A DNA stretch of 64,000 nucleotides from assembly GCA_001465935.1 (NCBI GenBank), contig LNKV01000004.1, positions 558,001 to 622,000 on the forward strand, read 5' to 3'. The notes below the pieces were generated by a model, which ran no database searches, was not told the DNA's origin, and worked only from the letters and a program-made list of their open reading frames with translations. Source of the stretch: Clarireedia homoeocarpa. Its lineage: Eukaryota; Ascomycota; Leotiomycetes; Helotiales; Rutstroemiaceae. Numbering within the stretch: the first letter of the stretch is position 1; each line of letters starts with the position of its first letter. Of this stretch, positions 23,897 through 34,600 are shown one piece after another. The translations under genes and the position numbers were made by a program.

Positions 23897-24943
23897 ATGG
23901 AAGAATTGCTCGACCTTGTGGGGTCCTCGAGATCCCCTTTGCCATCTGCACGAGTGACACCACTGAATGCTACGAAGCAGAGACAGCAACCTATTTTCGA
24001 AGGAATACAGCGGGCGAAAATAATTCTAGGCTTCACTGCAATAGGAAAGACACATTTCGCAGCGAAAGCTAATCGCGAATTCGAATGGCTGCGTGTGATA
24101 GATCTCTCCTTGATCACGCACGAGGTGGAGTTCACGCCAGACTATCAACAACAGTACTTCAGGACGATTATCGAAGCAGCCAGGGAACCCGGTGTCCTGC
24201 TCCTGGGAGGGCGAGGGTGGGTAGGACAGTTTCTCGTCGAAAGCGGACTATCATTCAGTAGCGTCTACCCTCGAAGCGATGCGATAGAAGAGTACAAGGA
24301 ACGATGGGACGAAATGGGCGAGGAAGAATTCTTCATCGCGCACAGGTTGACGTCGTGGGATGACACGCTTGCCGCCATGAAGTACCCCACTGGAAGATGC
24401 ACTCACTATGAGCTGCACCCTCGTCAATATCTCGAAGACATCTTCCTTGAAATATTGACGAGCGCGGATCCGATTGATTCGCCTTTGTCAGACACCGGTC
24501 GACCACGATCACGACGAGCCTCAGAAGCCAGCCGTAACAGCCGGGAGTCCGTTCATCAAGCGCTATTTGAAGGATCGCCAAAACATTTTCTTGCGATGCA
24601 TTCATACGTACGAACGGTGCTCAACTGGATGCAGCAGCTGCTTCAGTCTGCCTTCATCCTTTTCCTTGCCATCGCCATGTTCTTGGTCTATCAGGAGTAC
24701 CAGAACTGGCGTTGGGGAAATCGGCAATGGCAGGTCTATTCCATCGACGATTATAATGCCATTGCAAGCACGTCGAGCACATCTAGATCCGACTACTGGC
24801 AGATCCCTGGTCTTCTGAAATACCCTAGATTTCTCGCGTCGTTTTTCTCGTCAAGGGGGGTGTGTGAAAGTAATGCAGGTGCCGCCCAACAGCTAATAAA
24901 CCTGGTTCAGAGATGGCTGGATGCAGAGAAAGCGCGACTGTGA
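23897..24943 (+). CDS. Predicted P-loop protein with C-terminal membrane segment
   Basis: A single-exon gene of 348 residues. Residues ~40-52 form a beta-strand and Walker A-like loop, IILGFTAIGKT (GxxxxGKT, residues 45-52). An acidic VIDLS follows at 67-71, then a second hydrophobic strand GVLLLGG at 99-105, the segment SVYPRSDAIEEYKERW at 122-137 and a Trp/Asp-containing helix. From memory this order resembles small P-loop proteins annotated as nucleotide-kinase-like in bacteria and phages; that link is inference. Residues ~195-225 are Ser/Arg-rich, probably disordered. A strongly hydrophobic helix at ~247-267 is a likely transmembrane anchor, followed by ~80 residues with many aromatics. 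No signal peptide is seen, so tail-region anchoring with the P-loop in the cytosol is likely. No clear Walker B Asp-Glu pair can be assigned. Substrate and role are unknown. Confidence 0.7.
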   Translation: MEELLDLVGSSRSPLPSARVTPLNATKQRQQPIFEGIQRAKIILGFTAIGKTHFAAKANREFEWLRVIDLSLITHEVEFTPDYQQQYFRTIIEAAREPGVLLLGGRGWVGQFLVESGLSFSSVYPRSDAIEEYKERWDEMGEEEFFIAHRLTSWDDTLAAMKYPTGRCTHYELHPRQYLEDIFLEILTSADPIDSPLSDTGRPRSRRASEASRNSRESVHQALFEGSPKHFLAMHSYVRTVLNWMQQLLQSAFILFLAIAMFLVYQEYQNWRWGNRQWQVYSIDDYNAIASTSSTSRSDYWQIPGLLKYPRFLASFFSSRGVCESNAGAAQQLINLVQRWLDAEKARL

Positions 24944-25552
24944 TTGTGGGCGCCGCGTTAGATATACCGTACCTGCAAGCATCGTGTGTATATTAGCCTT
25001 CTGGAGAATACCACTTACCACACAGAGAGACACGTGTCTTCCATTCTCCTGTCCAACGTGTCCCAGGACCCAGGAGATCGTTCGATTGCACAGAACTGCT
25101 TCAATGCACTGTTGGCAAACAAAAATCGAGAAGGCGATCATGGATCAGCCACACCTGCAGTTTTGCTGTGGCCGTGCAAATGCTGCAAACTAGTCCTCCC
25201 GTACTTGTAATTGATTGGTCTGAGCCTTTTCTTGGCTGACATCAATTCTACGTACCGACCGGGGAACCATACTATTGACCTTGGAACTTTCTGTTTAGCA
25301 GCTCACCGTTCCCACAATAATATGCAGAATGTACCTGAACCTCTTCCGTGCCTTGATCTAAGAAGTCACATGCTATGTATAGTTAACCTGGGATCGGATC
25401 AAAATGACGCGCTGTGCGCTGGGGATCGTTCAGGTACGCGGATATAAGAAAGGGCAAGGTAGGTCCAGCTCAAGCTCAAGCTCAAGCTCAAGCTTTTCCT
25501 TCTCTCGTCCGTCCATCTAGCCTTCCTCCATCCGATCCTGTTCATCTGAAAA
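24944..25552. promoter_or_regulatory. Intergenic, promoter and leader of the phosphatase-fold gene
   Basis: 609 bases between two co-oriented genes. The final ~110 bases are CT-rich with a hexamer repeat at 25467-25494 and form the probable leader of the gene starting at 25553. Nothing else was recognised. Confidence 0.5.
25467..25494. repeat. CAAGCT hexamer repeat in 5' leader
   Basis: Four perfect copies of CAAGCT (25471-25494), preceded by a partial AGCT at 25467-25470. The repeat lies 58 bases before the start codon of the phosphatase-fold gene, so it is probably transcribed. AGCT cores make the unit self-complementary in part. Confidence 0.9.
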
Positions 25553-26914
25553 ATGCGTTCCTCTGCCATTCTCTTCTCTCTGGCCTTGCAGGCTACCAAT
25601 GTTCTCTCTCACGCTCCAAACTCCTATTCCTTTGACCCGTTAGAGCATTTGGCGGGAACTGCACCTCCATTCGACCCTCAAGACCCGGAGACAGACCCAG
25701 CTCCTCCTCAAGGATGCAATGTTACTCGAGCTGCGTACCTTGTTCGACATGCCGCAATCTATGCGAATGACTTCGATTATGAGGAATACATCGAGCCATT
25801 CGTACAGAAGCTAGAGAACACAACGGTCAATTGGTCAACCATCCCTGATCTCTCGTTCCTCTCATCATGGACAGCACCCATCTCAGACCCAGAAATCGAG
25901 ATGTTGACGCGCTCGGGGAAGCTAGAGGCTACTGGCCTAGGTGTGGATATTGCACAGAGATACCAGGGACTCAGGACACCAAACAAAATCTGGACCTCAA
26001 CTGCCGAGAGAACCGTGAAGAGTGCAAAGTCTTTCTCCAATGGTCTTGCAGATGACGCCTCAGACATTGAAATTGTCGAAGTACCTGAGGGCAAAAAAGA
26101 GGGTGCCAACTCCCTAACACCATATTCCAGCTGCCCCGCATACAGTTCTTCAGGTGGAAGTAAACAATCAGGCAAATACCAAGAAATCTACACTAAGCCT
26201 GTCATCGCGCGCTTCAACAGCATGGCTCCAGCATTCAACTTCACCTCTGATGATGTCTACGCCATGTCTCTCCTCTGCGGTTACGAAACTGTCATCCGTG
26301 GCTCCTCTCCATTCTGCGATCTTTCTGTCCTCTCTCCCACGGACTGGCTCGGATTCGAATACACCAACGATATTCAATACTTCTACAACACGGGTTATGG
26401 CAATCAGGCATCAGGTGCAATTGGCTTCCCATGGGTTAATGCTACCTTCAATACCCTGATGACCACACAAAACAACAACTCGAACGCAACCGACGACCAA
26501 GACCTATACATATCTTTCACTCACCGCGAACTCCCTCCCACCGTCCTCGTCGCTATGGGTCTCTTCAACAACTCCGCATACTCTGGCGCGAACAACATCA
26601 ATGGTACAATGCCATTGAACACTATCAACTATGGTCGTGCATGGAAATCCAGCGCCATCCTACCCTTCCTTACCAACATCGCGGTGGAGAAGATGAGCTG
26701 CAACAGCTTCGGATACGACGCTGGCACTTACTATCGGGTACTTGTGAACAACAGCCCTCAAGATCTCGTATCTTGTATTGGAGGCCCCGGAACCAGTTGC
26801 AAGGAGGAAGATATCAAGAACTGGTTGAATGAGAGAGCGGAGGTTGTTGGTGATTATGGAACGATGTGTGAGGTGGATTATTCCAACAGTACAAATGTGC
26901 TGAGCATTTATTAA
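25553..26914 (+). CDS. Secreted histidine phosphatase (clade 2) family protein
   Basis: A single-exon gene of 453 residues with a clear signal peptide (about 19 residues, ending NVLS). It has many Asn-X-Ser/Thr glycosylation sites and paired cysteines, typical of secreted acid phosphatases, phytases and MINPP-like enzymes that release phosphate from organic esters. The phosphate pocket normally reads RHGxRxP; here it is VRHAAIYAND, keeping Arg65 and the nucleophile His66 but changing Gly to Ala and losing the second Arg and the Pro. The later acid motif reads FTHRELPP (HRE) rather than the phytase HD; MINPP enzymes use HAE at this place, so the Glu may serve as proton donor. The middle TSTAERTVKSA keeps the ER-x-x-x-SA pattern. 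Family is clear; catalytic activity and substrate are uncertain. Confidence 0.88.
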   Translation: MRSSAILFSLALQATNVLSHAPNSYSFDPLEHLAGTAPPFDPQDPETDPAPPQGCNVTRAAYLVRHAAIYANDFDYEEYIEPFVQKLENTTVNWSTIPDLSFLSSWTAPISDPEIEMLTRSGKLEATGLGVDIAQRYQGLRTPNKIWTSTAERTVKSAKSFSNGLADDASDIEIVEVPEGKKEGANSLTPYSSCPAYSSSGGSKQSGKYQEIYTKPVIARFNSMAPAFNFTSDDVYAMSLLCGYETVIRGSSPFCDLSVLSPTDWLGFEYTNDIQYFYNTGYGNQASGAIGFPWVNATFNTLMTTQNNNSNATDDQDLYISFTHRELPPTVLVAMGLFNNSAYSGANNINGTMPLNTINYGRAWKSSAILPFLTNIAVEKMSCNSFGYDAGTYYRVLVNNSPQDLVSCIGGPGTSCKEEDIKNWLNERAEVVGDYGTMCEVDYSNSTNVLSIY

Positions 26915-27541
26915 TTATATTATAATGTATCTAGTTGTTTAATGATTAATAATGAAAGCTATTCTTCTATTACTTATTTCCTTTGAAGCTTCTATCGTGT
27001 ACCTTTCTCGAGCTGTGAAGTGGTCCAAAGTGAGCTCATGTCCTCCATCCACATACTTTTACATCACACGTAGCCCTTCTCCATCCCATTCAGAACTCCC
27101 TTTTTTGCCTTTTCAAGCGCTGGTTGTTGCATATCCTTTGAGCTAGATTATCTATAGGTCTACTGCACTTTACCCAAAGGGATGATATAATAACTCATGA
27201 TTTCCGGACTGCAAGTCAGTCACCTTCATCAGTGATTGCTCACGCATAGCACTGAAAAAGCTCAAGCAGAAAGGTGAGATGTACTCGTCTGGTCTTCATT
27301 GCCTCGATTAATCTGTGTACGTAGGAAACATTAATCTATCACCAACAACTAAACAGAATTTAGACCCTATTATCCTCCCCATCTCATCTCCCGTCTTCTC
27401 CCTTCGTCATCCCAGCTAACTCCACCCGGCCTCCTCCCTGCAAACTACCACACCTGAATCTTCCACCATCCCCCGTGCCCTCCACATACTCTCTACTGCC
27501 ATCCCCCTCTGCTCAGCCCTCTGGTCTTCCCTGTGATCTTC
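26915..27541. other. Convergent intergenic region
   Basis: 627 bases between 3' ends of the plus-strand phosphatase-fold gene and the minus-strand small secreted protein gene. The part from 27360 to 27530 is CT-rich on the plus strand. No gene or repeat of note was seen. Confidence 0.6.
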
Positions 27542-28175
27542 TTAAATCCAAACTGGGAACAAAAGAACTCTTGCACAGCTCTCCGGAACATCATATGGAC
27601 CAACATTTGGCGTGGTATCAAACCCCTTGATCATCTGGAACAGCTGCGGCGCATTATCCCCATGCCACCACTCGCACACGAGCCAGCCATCCGCCTCCTC
27701 GTTCTGCACCTGAAAGCCTGCGCTTCCCTCATTGAAGAACTCGCCAATTCCATACCCAGAGGTGATAGTCACCGGCTCCCAGCGCGCATAGTTAGTGTCG
27801 GAGGGGAGGGCGTTGAGGCCGAATGGGAAAGCGGCAACGTCGAATTGGAGAGAGGTGCCGTTGAGGTACATGCGTGAGCCGGTGGAGGTTGCGGGGTCGA
27901 CAAAGACGGGATCGGCGGTGCCGGCGCCGGTGTGGTAGGCTTCTACTTGGGGGGTGTTAGTTGGGGGGGAAGAGAAGGGAGAGGAAGAGTAACGTACAAA
28001 CCCATTGCTGGTACTTGTAGGAGCCATCAGTAACTTGCATGTGCAGGTAGAATTCCTGGGTGTTGTTGAGAGTACCTGGAACCCAGGCGTCTTGTCGCTT
28101 GGCGACAGTGGGCTTCGCGGAGGCGAAGGAGATAATGGTTGAGGCCGCGAGGGCGAGGTTGCGGATGGAAACCAT
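27542..28175 (-). CDS. Small secreted protein, DUF7907-like
   Basis: Two exons on the minus strand, 28175-27998 and 27945-27542, encode 193 residues. The intron is read as GT-ACGT ... CCAAG, which joins in phase 1 and avoids a stop created by the next possible acceptor. The N-terminus is a signal peptide (about 20 residues, ending FASA) followed by a KR that may be a Kex2-type processing site. The mature domain contains YHTGAG, a run LNGTSLQFD, NYARWEPVTI, GYG and WLVCEWWHG, a combination I associate with a fungal secreted family now called DUF7907; that assignment is from memory. Function is unknown. Size and secretion would also fit an effector candidate, but this is inference. Confidence 0.78.
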
Positions 28176-29146
28176 GGTTGAGTTGGTTGATTGTTTGTAC
28201 TGGTGGTTTGTGAGTGGTGTGAGTGAAGATATGAAAGCGAATGAAGCTGCTGTGATGCTGAATGGAATTGGACGTCAAGTCGTTCTCTTATATATTGTTC
28301 AATCCCGATGCCTCGTGTATATTCGTACATCTAGACTTCGTATTGCACCTCCCTTGCTTCTTCATTGCATTACCTATTTTGACTTATAAGCTCACGATGT
28401 ACCATCGTATCACCCATTCCATCCTAACATCCACTTGATCGTGTGATGGACACAAAAAGCGATGATCATCACCTCTCGTATTGGTCTCCTCGTCAAAGTA
28501 AGGTGGCATACAGACCTTTACCCAAAGATCACCAATCATTACACAACCCCAAACCACAACAGACGGTGCATCGCTCACCCTGTTTCCGTGCCACCTAGCA
28601 CCAAATCATAGAACTACATCATAGTTAGCCTAATAATCTGCATAGAAACCCAGCCACTCGAACTTCGGTGCCTCCCGAATACCAGATAACATTTCCGCCA
28701 CCGCCATGCAACTATCTCGTATCGGCGGAGTTAGTAATCAGCTTAATTTTCTTTCCCCAGACTGCTGGATGCTTACTACACTTTTTTTGTGGTGCGATGT
28801 AAGGAAATGCCAGCTCGTATGACGCATGGAGATCTCGGACTGTATGCGGGATCCCCACCTCGTATCTGATTACGTGAGTGAGGTACAGAGGTAGTTCGAT
28901 ATAAGCTTCGTGTTTGCTGGGACCCATGATTTATATTGAATATGTAAGTTACCTGGTCGTATGGAAATAGATGTGATGAAGAACGGAAGTAGTAGCGGAA
29001 GAAGTAGCGGAAGAATAAAGGGTTTGGGAATAGCAAAAACCTCAGCAGTGCAGGTGGCATTGTTGTACTGTACTCGACTTCTTGGCGGTTCGCGGTAGTA
29101 CGATATGGCATTATACAGCAGGAAAGTGCAAAAACAAAGTCCCGTC
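28176..29146. other. Intergenic, no gene seen
   Basis: 971 bases between the start of the small secreted protein gene and the 3' end of the glycosyltransferase gene. The first ~100 bases are the probable leader of the former. Overlapping short frames have no motif. Confidence 0.55.
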
Positions 29147-30728
29147 CTACCATTCCTTTTTCGCCAGCTCCAATATCCTATCCGCAGCTTCTTCTCTCCC
29201 TCTATACTTGTTTCTTATGAATTCTCCCAACTCTTTCGCTTTCCTTCGCATATCCTCGTCCACCACCGCCTTTATTAAGGCTTTCCCACATTCCTCTTCA
29301 TCTAATTCCGGCGCGCTCTCTCTGCTCCCCCATACACCGATCCCAAGATACTCCACTTTCTGTGCATAGTCAAAAGTGTCAAACCAACAAGGCAGGACCA
29401 CTTGTGGGACGCCTGCATATATGCTCTCAAAATACGCATTCGCACCACCATGATGCAACGAAGCTATGATATGACCCGAGCAAAGCAGCGATGTAGGTTC
29501 CGCTTTAAGCCAGTCCACGATTTTTACATGAGAGTCTACTGGATTAAGAATTGCTCCCAAGTGTGGATCGACACCTTCGCGGCTGGGTTTGAGTTTCCAG
29601 AGGACTTGGATATTAGGGACTTCATTCACAAGAAGACGGATCGCCTTCGCAAGACCGCGATTGAAGTCTTTCGAGCCATTATAATGCGACCCGAGATTGA
29701 CTAGCACAGTAGGTTTCCGTTTCAGCCAGGAAAAGAGATCTGGCTCGATTTTCTCAAGGGGATAGGAGGGAAGGAGAATAGGCCCGCAGGTCGTGATGTT
29801 GGGAGGGATATAGGGGAATTTGAAGTCGATTTCCATAGCCGTGGGGAGGATGTACTGGACATCTTTGGAGTAGGGCACGAATATGGGATACATTCCAGGA
29901 AGGTTAGCTGCTTTGCGAGCCGCTTCTAGCCCTTTGAGTTTGGGGGAGAAGGCTATAACGAAGATCATGCGGATGAAGAGGAGGATGTTGATAGGAATGA
30001 GATACCAGGGCAGCGGGTAAGGAAAGCCAGATACTTGGCTACATAATTAGAAATTGTCAGCACTTTTCGTCCCCAACTGTAGCATGTCCAAACACAATCA
30101 GTCCCAAAAGAAAGCAAAAAACCTACATTGGAATCCCCCACAGCGCAAACCCATTCGGTTGCACCTGCGCTACCGTCTCCTTCAAACTATTCGGCGTAAT
30201 TAAAACAATCTTCTTCCCCTCCGCCCTACACGCATCCACCCCCTGCGCACAAAGCTTCTCCACCACCACCACATCCGCATCCACCCTCCTCAACACCTCC
30301 CTGAACCCCTCCACCCCATTGACATACTCCTCGGGGCTCCACGCAGCCAGCACATCCGGAATCTTCGGGAACATCCTCAAACACTCTCTCACCCCGGGTC
30401 CGTGCACCATCGCCTGCTGATCCGACGTGTCCAGCGCGAGACGCTCCACCATGCCGGGGCTGTCGATTGCGTGGAAGACGGCGGGGATGGCGCCTTTTGG
30501 GAGCGCGCCATATGCGCCGGCGCTGAGGTCGGATACGCGGGTGCGGATGGTGGAGCGGTAGTTTCCGGCGTCGATTATGAGCTGAACGCGAGAAGCAATC
30601 AGAGGTGCCTCATAGGAGGCGATGTGCACGGCGCAGTGCCGGGCGAGGAGCGCGTGGGCCGTGGCGAGGACGACGTTGCTTTGTCCATATTCGTTGCTGG
30701 TGAGAAAGAGGATTTTGGTGGGGGCCAT
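29147..30728 (-). CDS. UDP-glycosyltransferase (GT1-like)
   Basis: Two exons on the minus strand, 30728-30127 and 30038-29147, joined in phase 2, encode 497 residues, the usual GT-B length. GT1 enzymes transfer a sugar from a UDP-sugar to small hydrophobic acceptors. The N-terminal acceptor domain begins with KILFLTSNEYGQSNVVLA. The C-terminal donor domain holds TVLVNLGSHY and the signature region around residues 395-435, with LHHGGANAYFESIYAGVPQV and the later PCWFDTFDYAQ, so the donor site is well kept. A hydrophobic stretch near residues 205-235 (PLPWYLIPINILLFIR) could touch a membrane. The position where many GT1 enzymes have a catalytic His near the N-terminus reads GQ (Gln16), a possible difference in mechanism. 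The acceptor is unknown. No biosynthetic cluster surrounds it. Confidence 0.88.
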
Positions 30729-31693
30729 AGTGGGTGAGATGAGGTAGTGCGAAGGAAGTTTGGGTAAGGGGAGGAGGGCAGGCGAGGTGGTGGCTTCTTC
30801 TTAGTTTTGTTTATGTGTCTATTTTATCTGTTTATCTCCCATCATATGTTGGCGTAAGAAAATCTCTCAATATATTCTATTTTTCCCATGTTCCGTGAAT
30901 TATGTATAGCGCGGTAAATGTGAATATCGACATAAGCCTTATATACGCAGCTGGAGTAGCCAGCACGAGTATGTATAAAGGTTATTGCGAAAAGTATTAC
31001 AAGACTTCCTGAAAAATAGCTTAAGAAAGTCTATTTATAGACGTCTTAACTAATAGTATTACAAAGCTGTTCAATCTCTGTGGTTTGAGATTCCAAGCTG
31101 AGATTGGATATTGTTTGAAGTGGGCCCTCGCTGCATGCACTTTTATTTTAATTACAATCTATGGCGATAAAGGATCGCGCAGTCGCTGTGCTAGGGATGC
31201 GGTTGCGAGTAAGACTTTAAGCACTGAAGATTCAATTATGTTCATCACAATCTTTTTCAGTAATGACAACATACATCAAAGCATGATATGAAAATATGAA
31301 CAAGCCATTGAGTCTATATAAACAGAGTTGGTCATATTAAGTGACTCAACGACCCCCAGAAAGTCGATCTAAACCTCTGTGAAGTTCCCCTCTATCCCTC
31401 GCCGTCCGCTATGGAGGAAACAAATCGTCAAACCAACCATCAAAATGCCTCCAAGTATACAAAAAGTGTATAACTTCAAGATGAAAACCTGGTATAATGC
31501 CCCGGTGTTGACCACTCTAATTATTGACAAGAAAAGAAGAAGTAAAATGTTGAAAGACAAAAAGAATTCGTCGCAAGCAATGGTTTATCCTCGCAGGTAA
31601 ATGCGTATCGTCTCGTCTCGTTTTGGAGGCCGTTATTCTGTCATTTCTGTAGAGCACGCTCAAATGATCGATAGCGCAATCGTCAAGCTCTAT
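30729..31693. other. Intergenic, no gene seen
   Basis: 965 bases between the start of the glycosyltransferase gene and the 3' end of the hydantoinase gene. A-T-rich patches; frames up to 73 codons without motif. The first ~100 bases are probably the glycosyltransferase leader. Confidence 0.55.
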
Positions 31694-34600
31694 TTAAGCA
31701 TCATTGCCGAAGAGCTCCCAGACGCTCTTTGGTGCTGAGTATTCCTTACTCGCACTAATACCCTCATAATCCATATTAAGCCTGCAAGCCGAAGTCGTTA
31801 GTAAAAGGATACACAAGGACTACGCGGGTTGAAAAACATACCCAAATGCTTTTGGTCCGCCCATTTCTAATCCTTTCTCCGAAGTCCACATCGGAGGTGC
31901 CTTTAATGCAATAACACTAACTCGCAAGCCATATTTATAATCGGATATCCCAAGAGGTGCGCCGTTTGCGATGTCCAGGAACTATTCAATACTATTAGCG
32001 GGTGCTCAACAGAGATTATATGGACAACGGGAGCATACGGTGATCAGATCTGGACAAAGTGCCAACACAACATCTTCTTTGCCCTTTGTCTTTTGTATCG
32101 CGCACAAATTCTCGTTTTCGAATTCGACATATAAAGATGAAGTAGCCTCTTGAGTAGGAGCTGCCTCTGTAATCGTAGGAATTGAATCGAGGAGAACGCT
32201 GCCGCGCGTGAAACCTTTCGCGACTGTGCGAGTGACTGAGACGACTTTTCCGGTAAAGAGTAGGATGCCGTTCTGCGATTCGATAAGGGCAGAGACCGGA
32301 TCGATCTTAAGGGAGCGAGCAATTGCGATTGAGCGTCCAATTGTCCATGCTATTTTGATGAGCCTTACGAAATCAATACCAGAAATAGCACTACTTACCC
32401 CATGAATAGCTGTTCGAGGGAAGGGTTTTGGCTTCCTTCCCAGAAATTGGATTGGTTACCATGCCGGAGAGAGACCCCTGGTCGGTACAAGCGTTTCGCA
32501 TGAGTTCTTCTGCCTCTTCGATATCTTTGGAGGATAGAAAGACCTGTGAATAATCAGCATACTGCCTAACGAACACAGATGATATGAATTACTGATGTTT
32601 TCCCTGTGCCATTCGCAACTGCAGCTGGGGTAACTGGAACGTCGTTGAGGCATCGGACAGTCTGCCAAACCATTGGATATGCTCTAGCAACACAATCTGT
32701 ATCCAAGACCGGTTTTCCAAGTCTGTGGGCTGCTAGTAGTGATTCAAATGCATTCAATCCGCCAATTTCGTTTGGAATTGTCGCGTCGAATGACGTTATG
32801 CCAGTGCTAGACATAAGAGCTTTTATCGTATCTGTAAGCCTGTGAAAATGTCAGTTTGAGCTTCAAATATCTCAAATTTTCATGTACTCACTCCTCAAGG
32901 CCGGGGATTCGCTCCAGGTAGACAGTAGGTGATCCCTACTATGATTAGCGGAATTCTGCGGATATAAAGTAGTGCCATACCATGAAACCAGCAGTAAGCA
33001 CGACTGCATCATCTGGTATAGTATCTTGCCTCCGTATCCTGACTCCCCCGTTTTCCTTCAGCGCAAGCATGCAAGCAATATAACTTGGATATGGTTCTCC
33101 GCAACTTCCTACTCCCAAAACACCGGCACCGTCAAGCAGAAACTTGAGATCGATCTCTGATAAATGCCAAATATCGCCCTCGATGTGTGGTCGATAGTTT
33201 GCTATATCAACATTTTCAGAAATTTCGTATGTGGATGCTTTCCCGCTTGTGAGAAGTTTGTCAGCATCGAAAGCACTGTCGCTATACCCGGAATCCGGTC
33301 GTTCAGTCTTGGTCCAGTTCTGTTCTATAAGCGGCCTCACGATACGGCTTTCGGCGACGGTGCGCCGAAGATCGCCAACCACTCGGACTACTAGCTGCGT
33401 CGCACCGTTGGTGACATAGTTGATAGGTAGCACCTCGACTTCTACCACTTCGATCGTATTTTTATCACCGCCCGCGGCAATGCACCTCTCTGTCGCGAGC
33501 GCCTTTGCTTCCTCGATTTCCTCAGGCATGGTCTTTTCTCCAATAGTGACGACAGTATCGACAATACCACTGATTTTCCCAATCTAACATTCTTCCATCA
33601 GTGAAATCCTCAAAAGGTTGTAGAAACTCCTTACTGCTGCTCCAATCGCATTTGCTACCTCCAAGTACTTGGGGCGAATGACTTTCCCAACTCCAGCGAT
33701 TTGCTTTTCAACAATTATGCTTCCACCTCCTACAAGGATTGCCGTCGCATCTCCTTGCTTTGTTTTTACATGATCAATGGCTTGCTCGAGGGCGCGTTGT
33801 ATTTCTCGTTGCCCGTCGTGTTTAAGCTCCGAAGCGATGCTCTTAATTTTGTCGTTGGTCATTACGAGATCGGTAGCCTAGATTGTTAGTCGCGAAAAAG
33901 ATGAGAAGGCAGACACATACAGTCAAAATTTCCCCTCCAAATGAAATGCTTTCCTTTTCTAGCCTCGGTCCAACAGAATCAGGACCGACAGAGGTCTGTC
34001 CATTCTTAGTCAAACGAACAAGAGAGCCGCCACCAAGCGCGATGCTGTGGACATCCGGAATCGTGAAGTTCGTCCTTATACCTGCAATCTTTACAAAGGC
34101 GGCAGATTGTCTTGGATACCCAGATGGAAGCAATGCGCAGATGTCAGTCGTGGTACTGCAATGATTTAGTCAGTCTCCAATTCACAAATAAAGACTATGT
34201 TCCTACCCTCCAACATCTATCACAAGAACCTCACCGCCATCCTTAAGGTTTTCGGTCTCATTCTTCGCTAAAAGTGCAGCACCTCTTGCGCTATTTGTTG
34301 GGCCAGACGAAAAGCATCGCACTGGGTGTTCAGCGGCTATTGAGGCTTGACTCAAAGTCCCATCATTCAAGGTGATGTAGAGTGATGCACCATACGCCTG
34401 AACGGCATAGGCGAATCCGGCAATAACATGACGGGCAAACCTCCTTAAGCTTGCATTTAAAATACTTGCGTTCTCCCGTTCAAGAAACCCGATTCGTCCA
34501 ATGTTGTAAGAACACGATATATCGAATCTTGGACCTAATTCTTTAGAGAGAATTCGTCGGGCTTCCTCTTCTTGAGATGGATTTGAAGGAGAATATATTC

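Noticed and set aside
27542..28330. A continuous 262-codon frame that includes the small secreted protein gene
   Set aside because: The upstream and middle parts read through the leader and the intron in another frame. The two-exon model restores a signal peptide and the family-like sequence.
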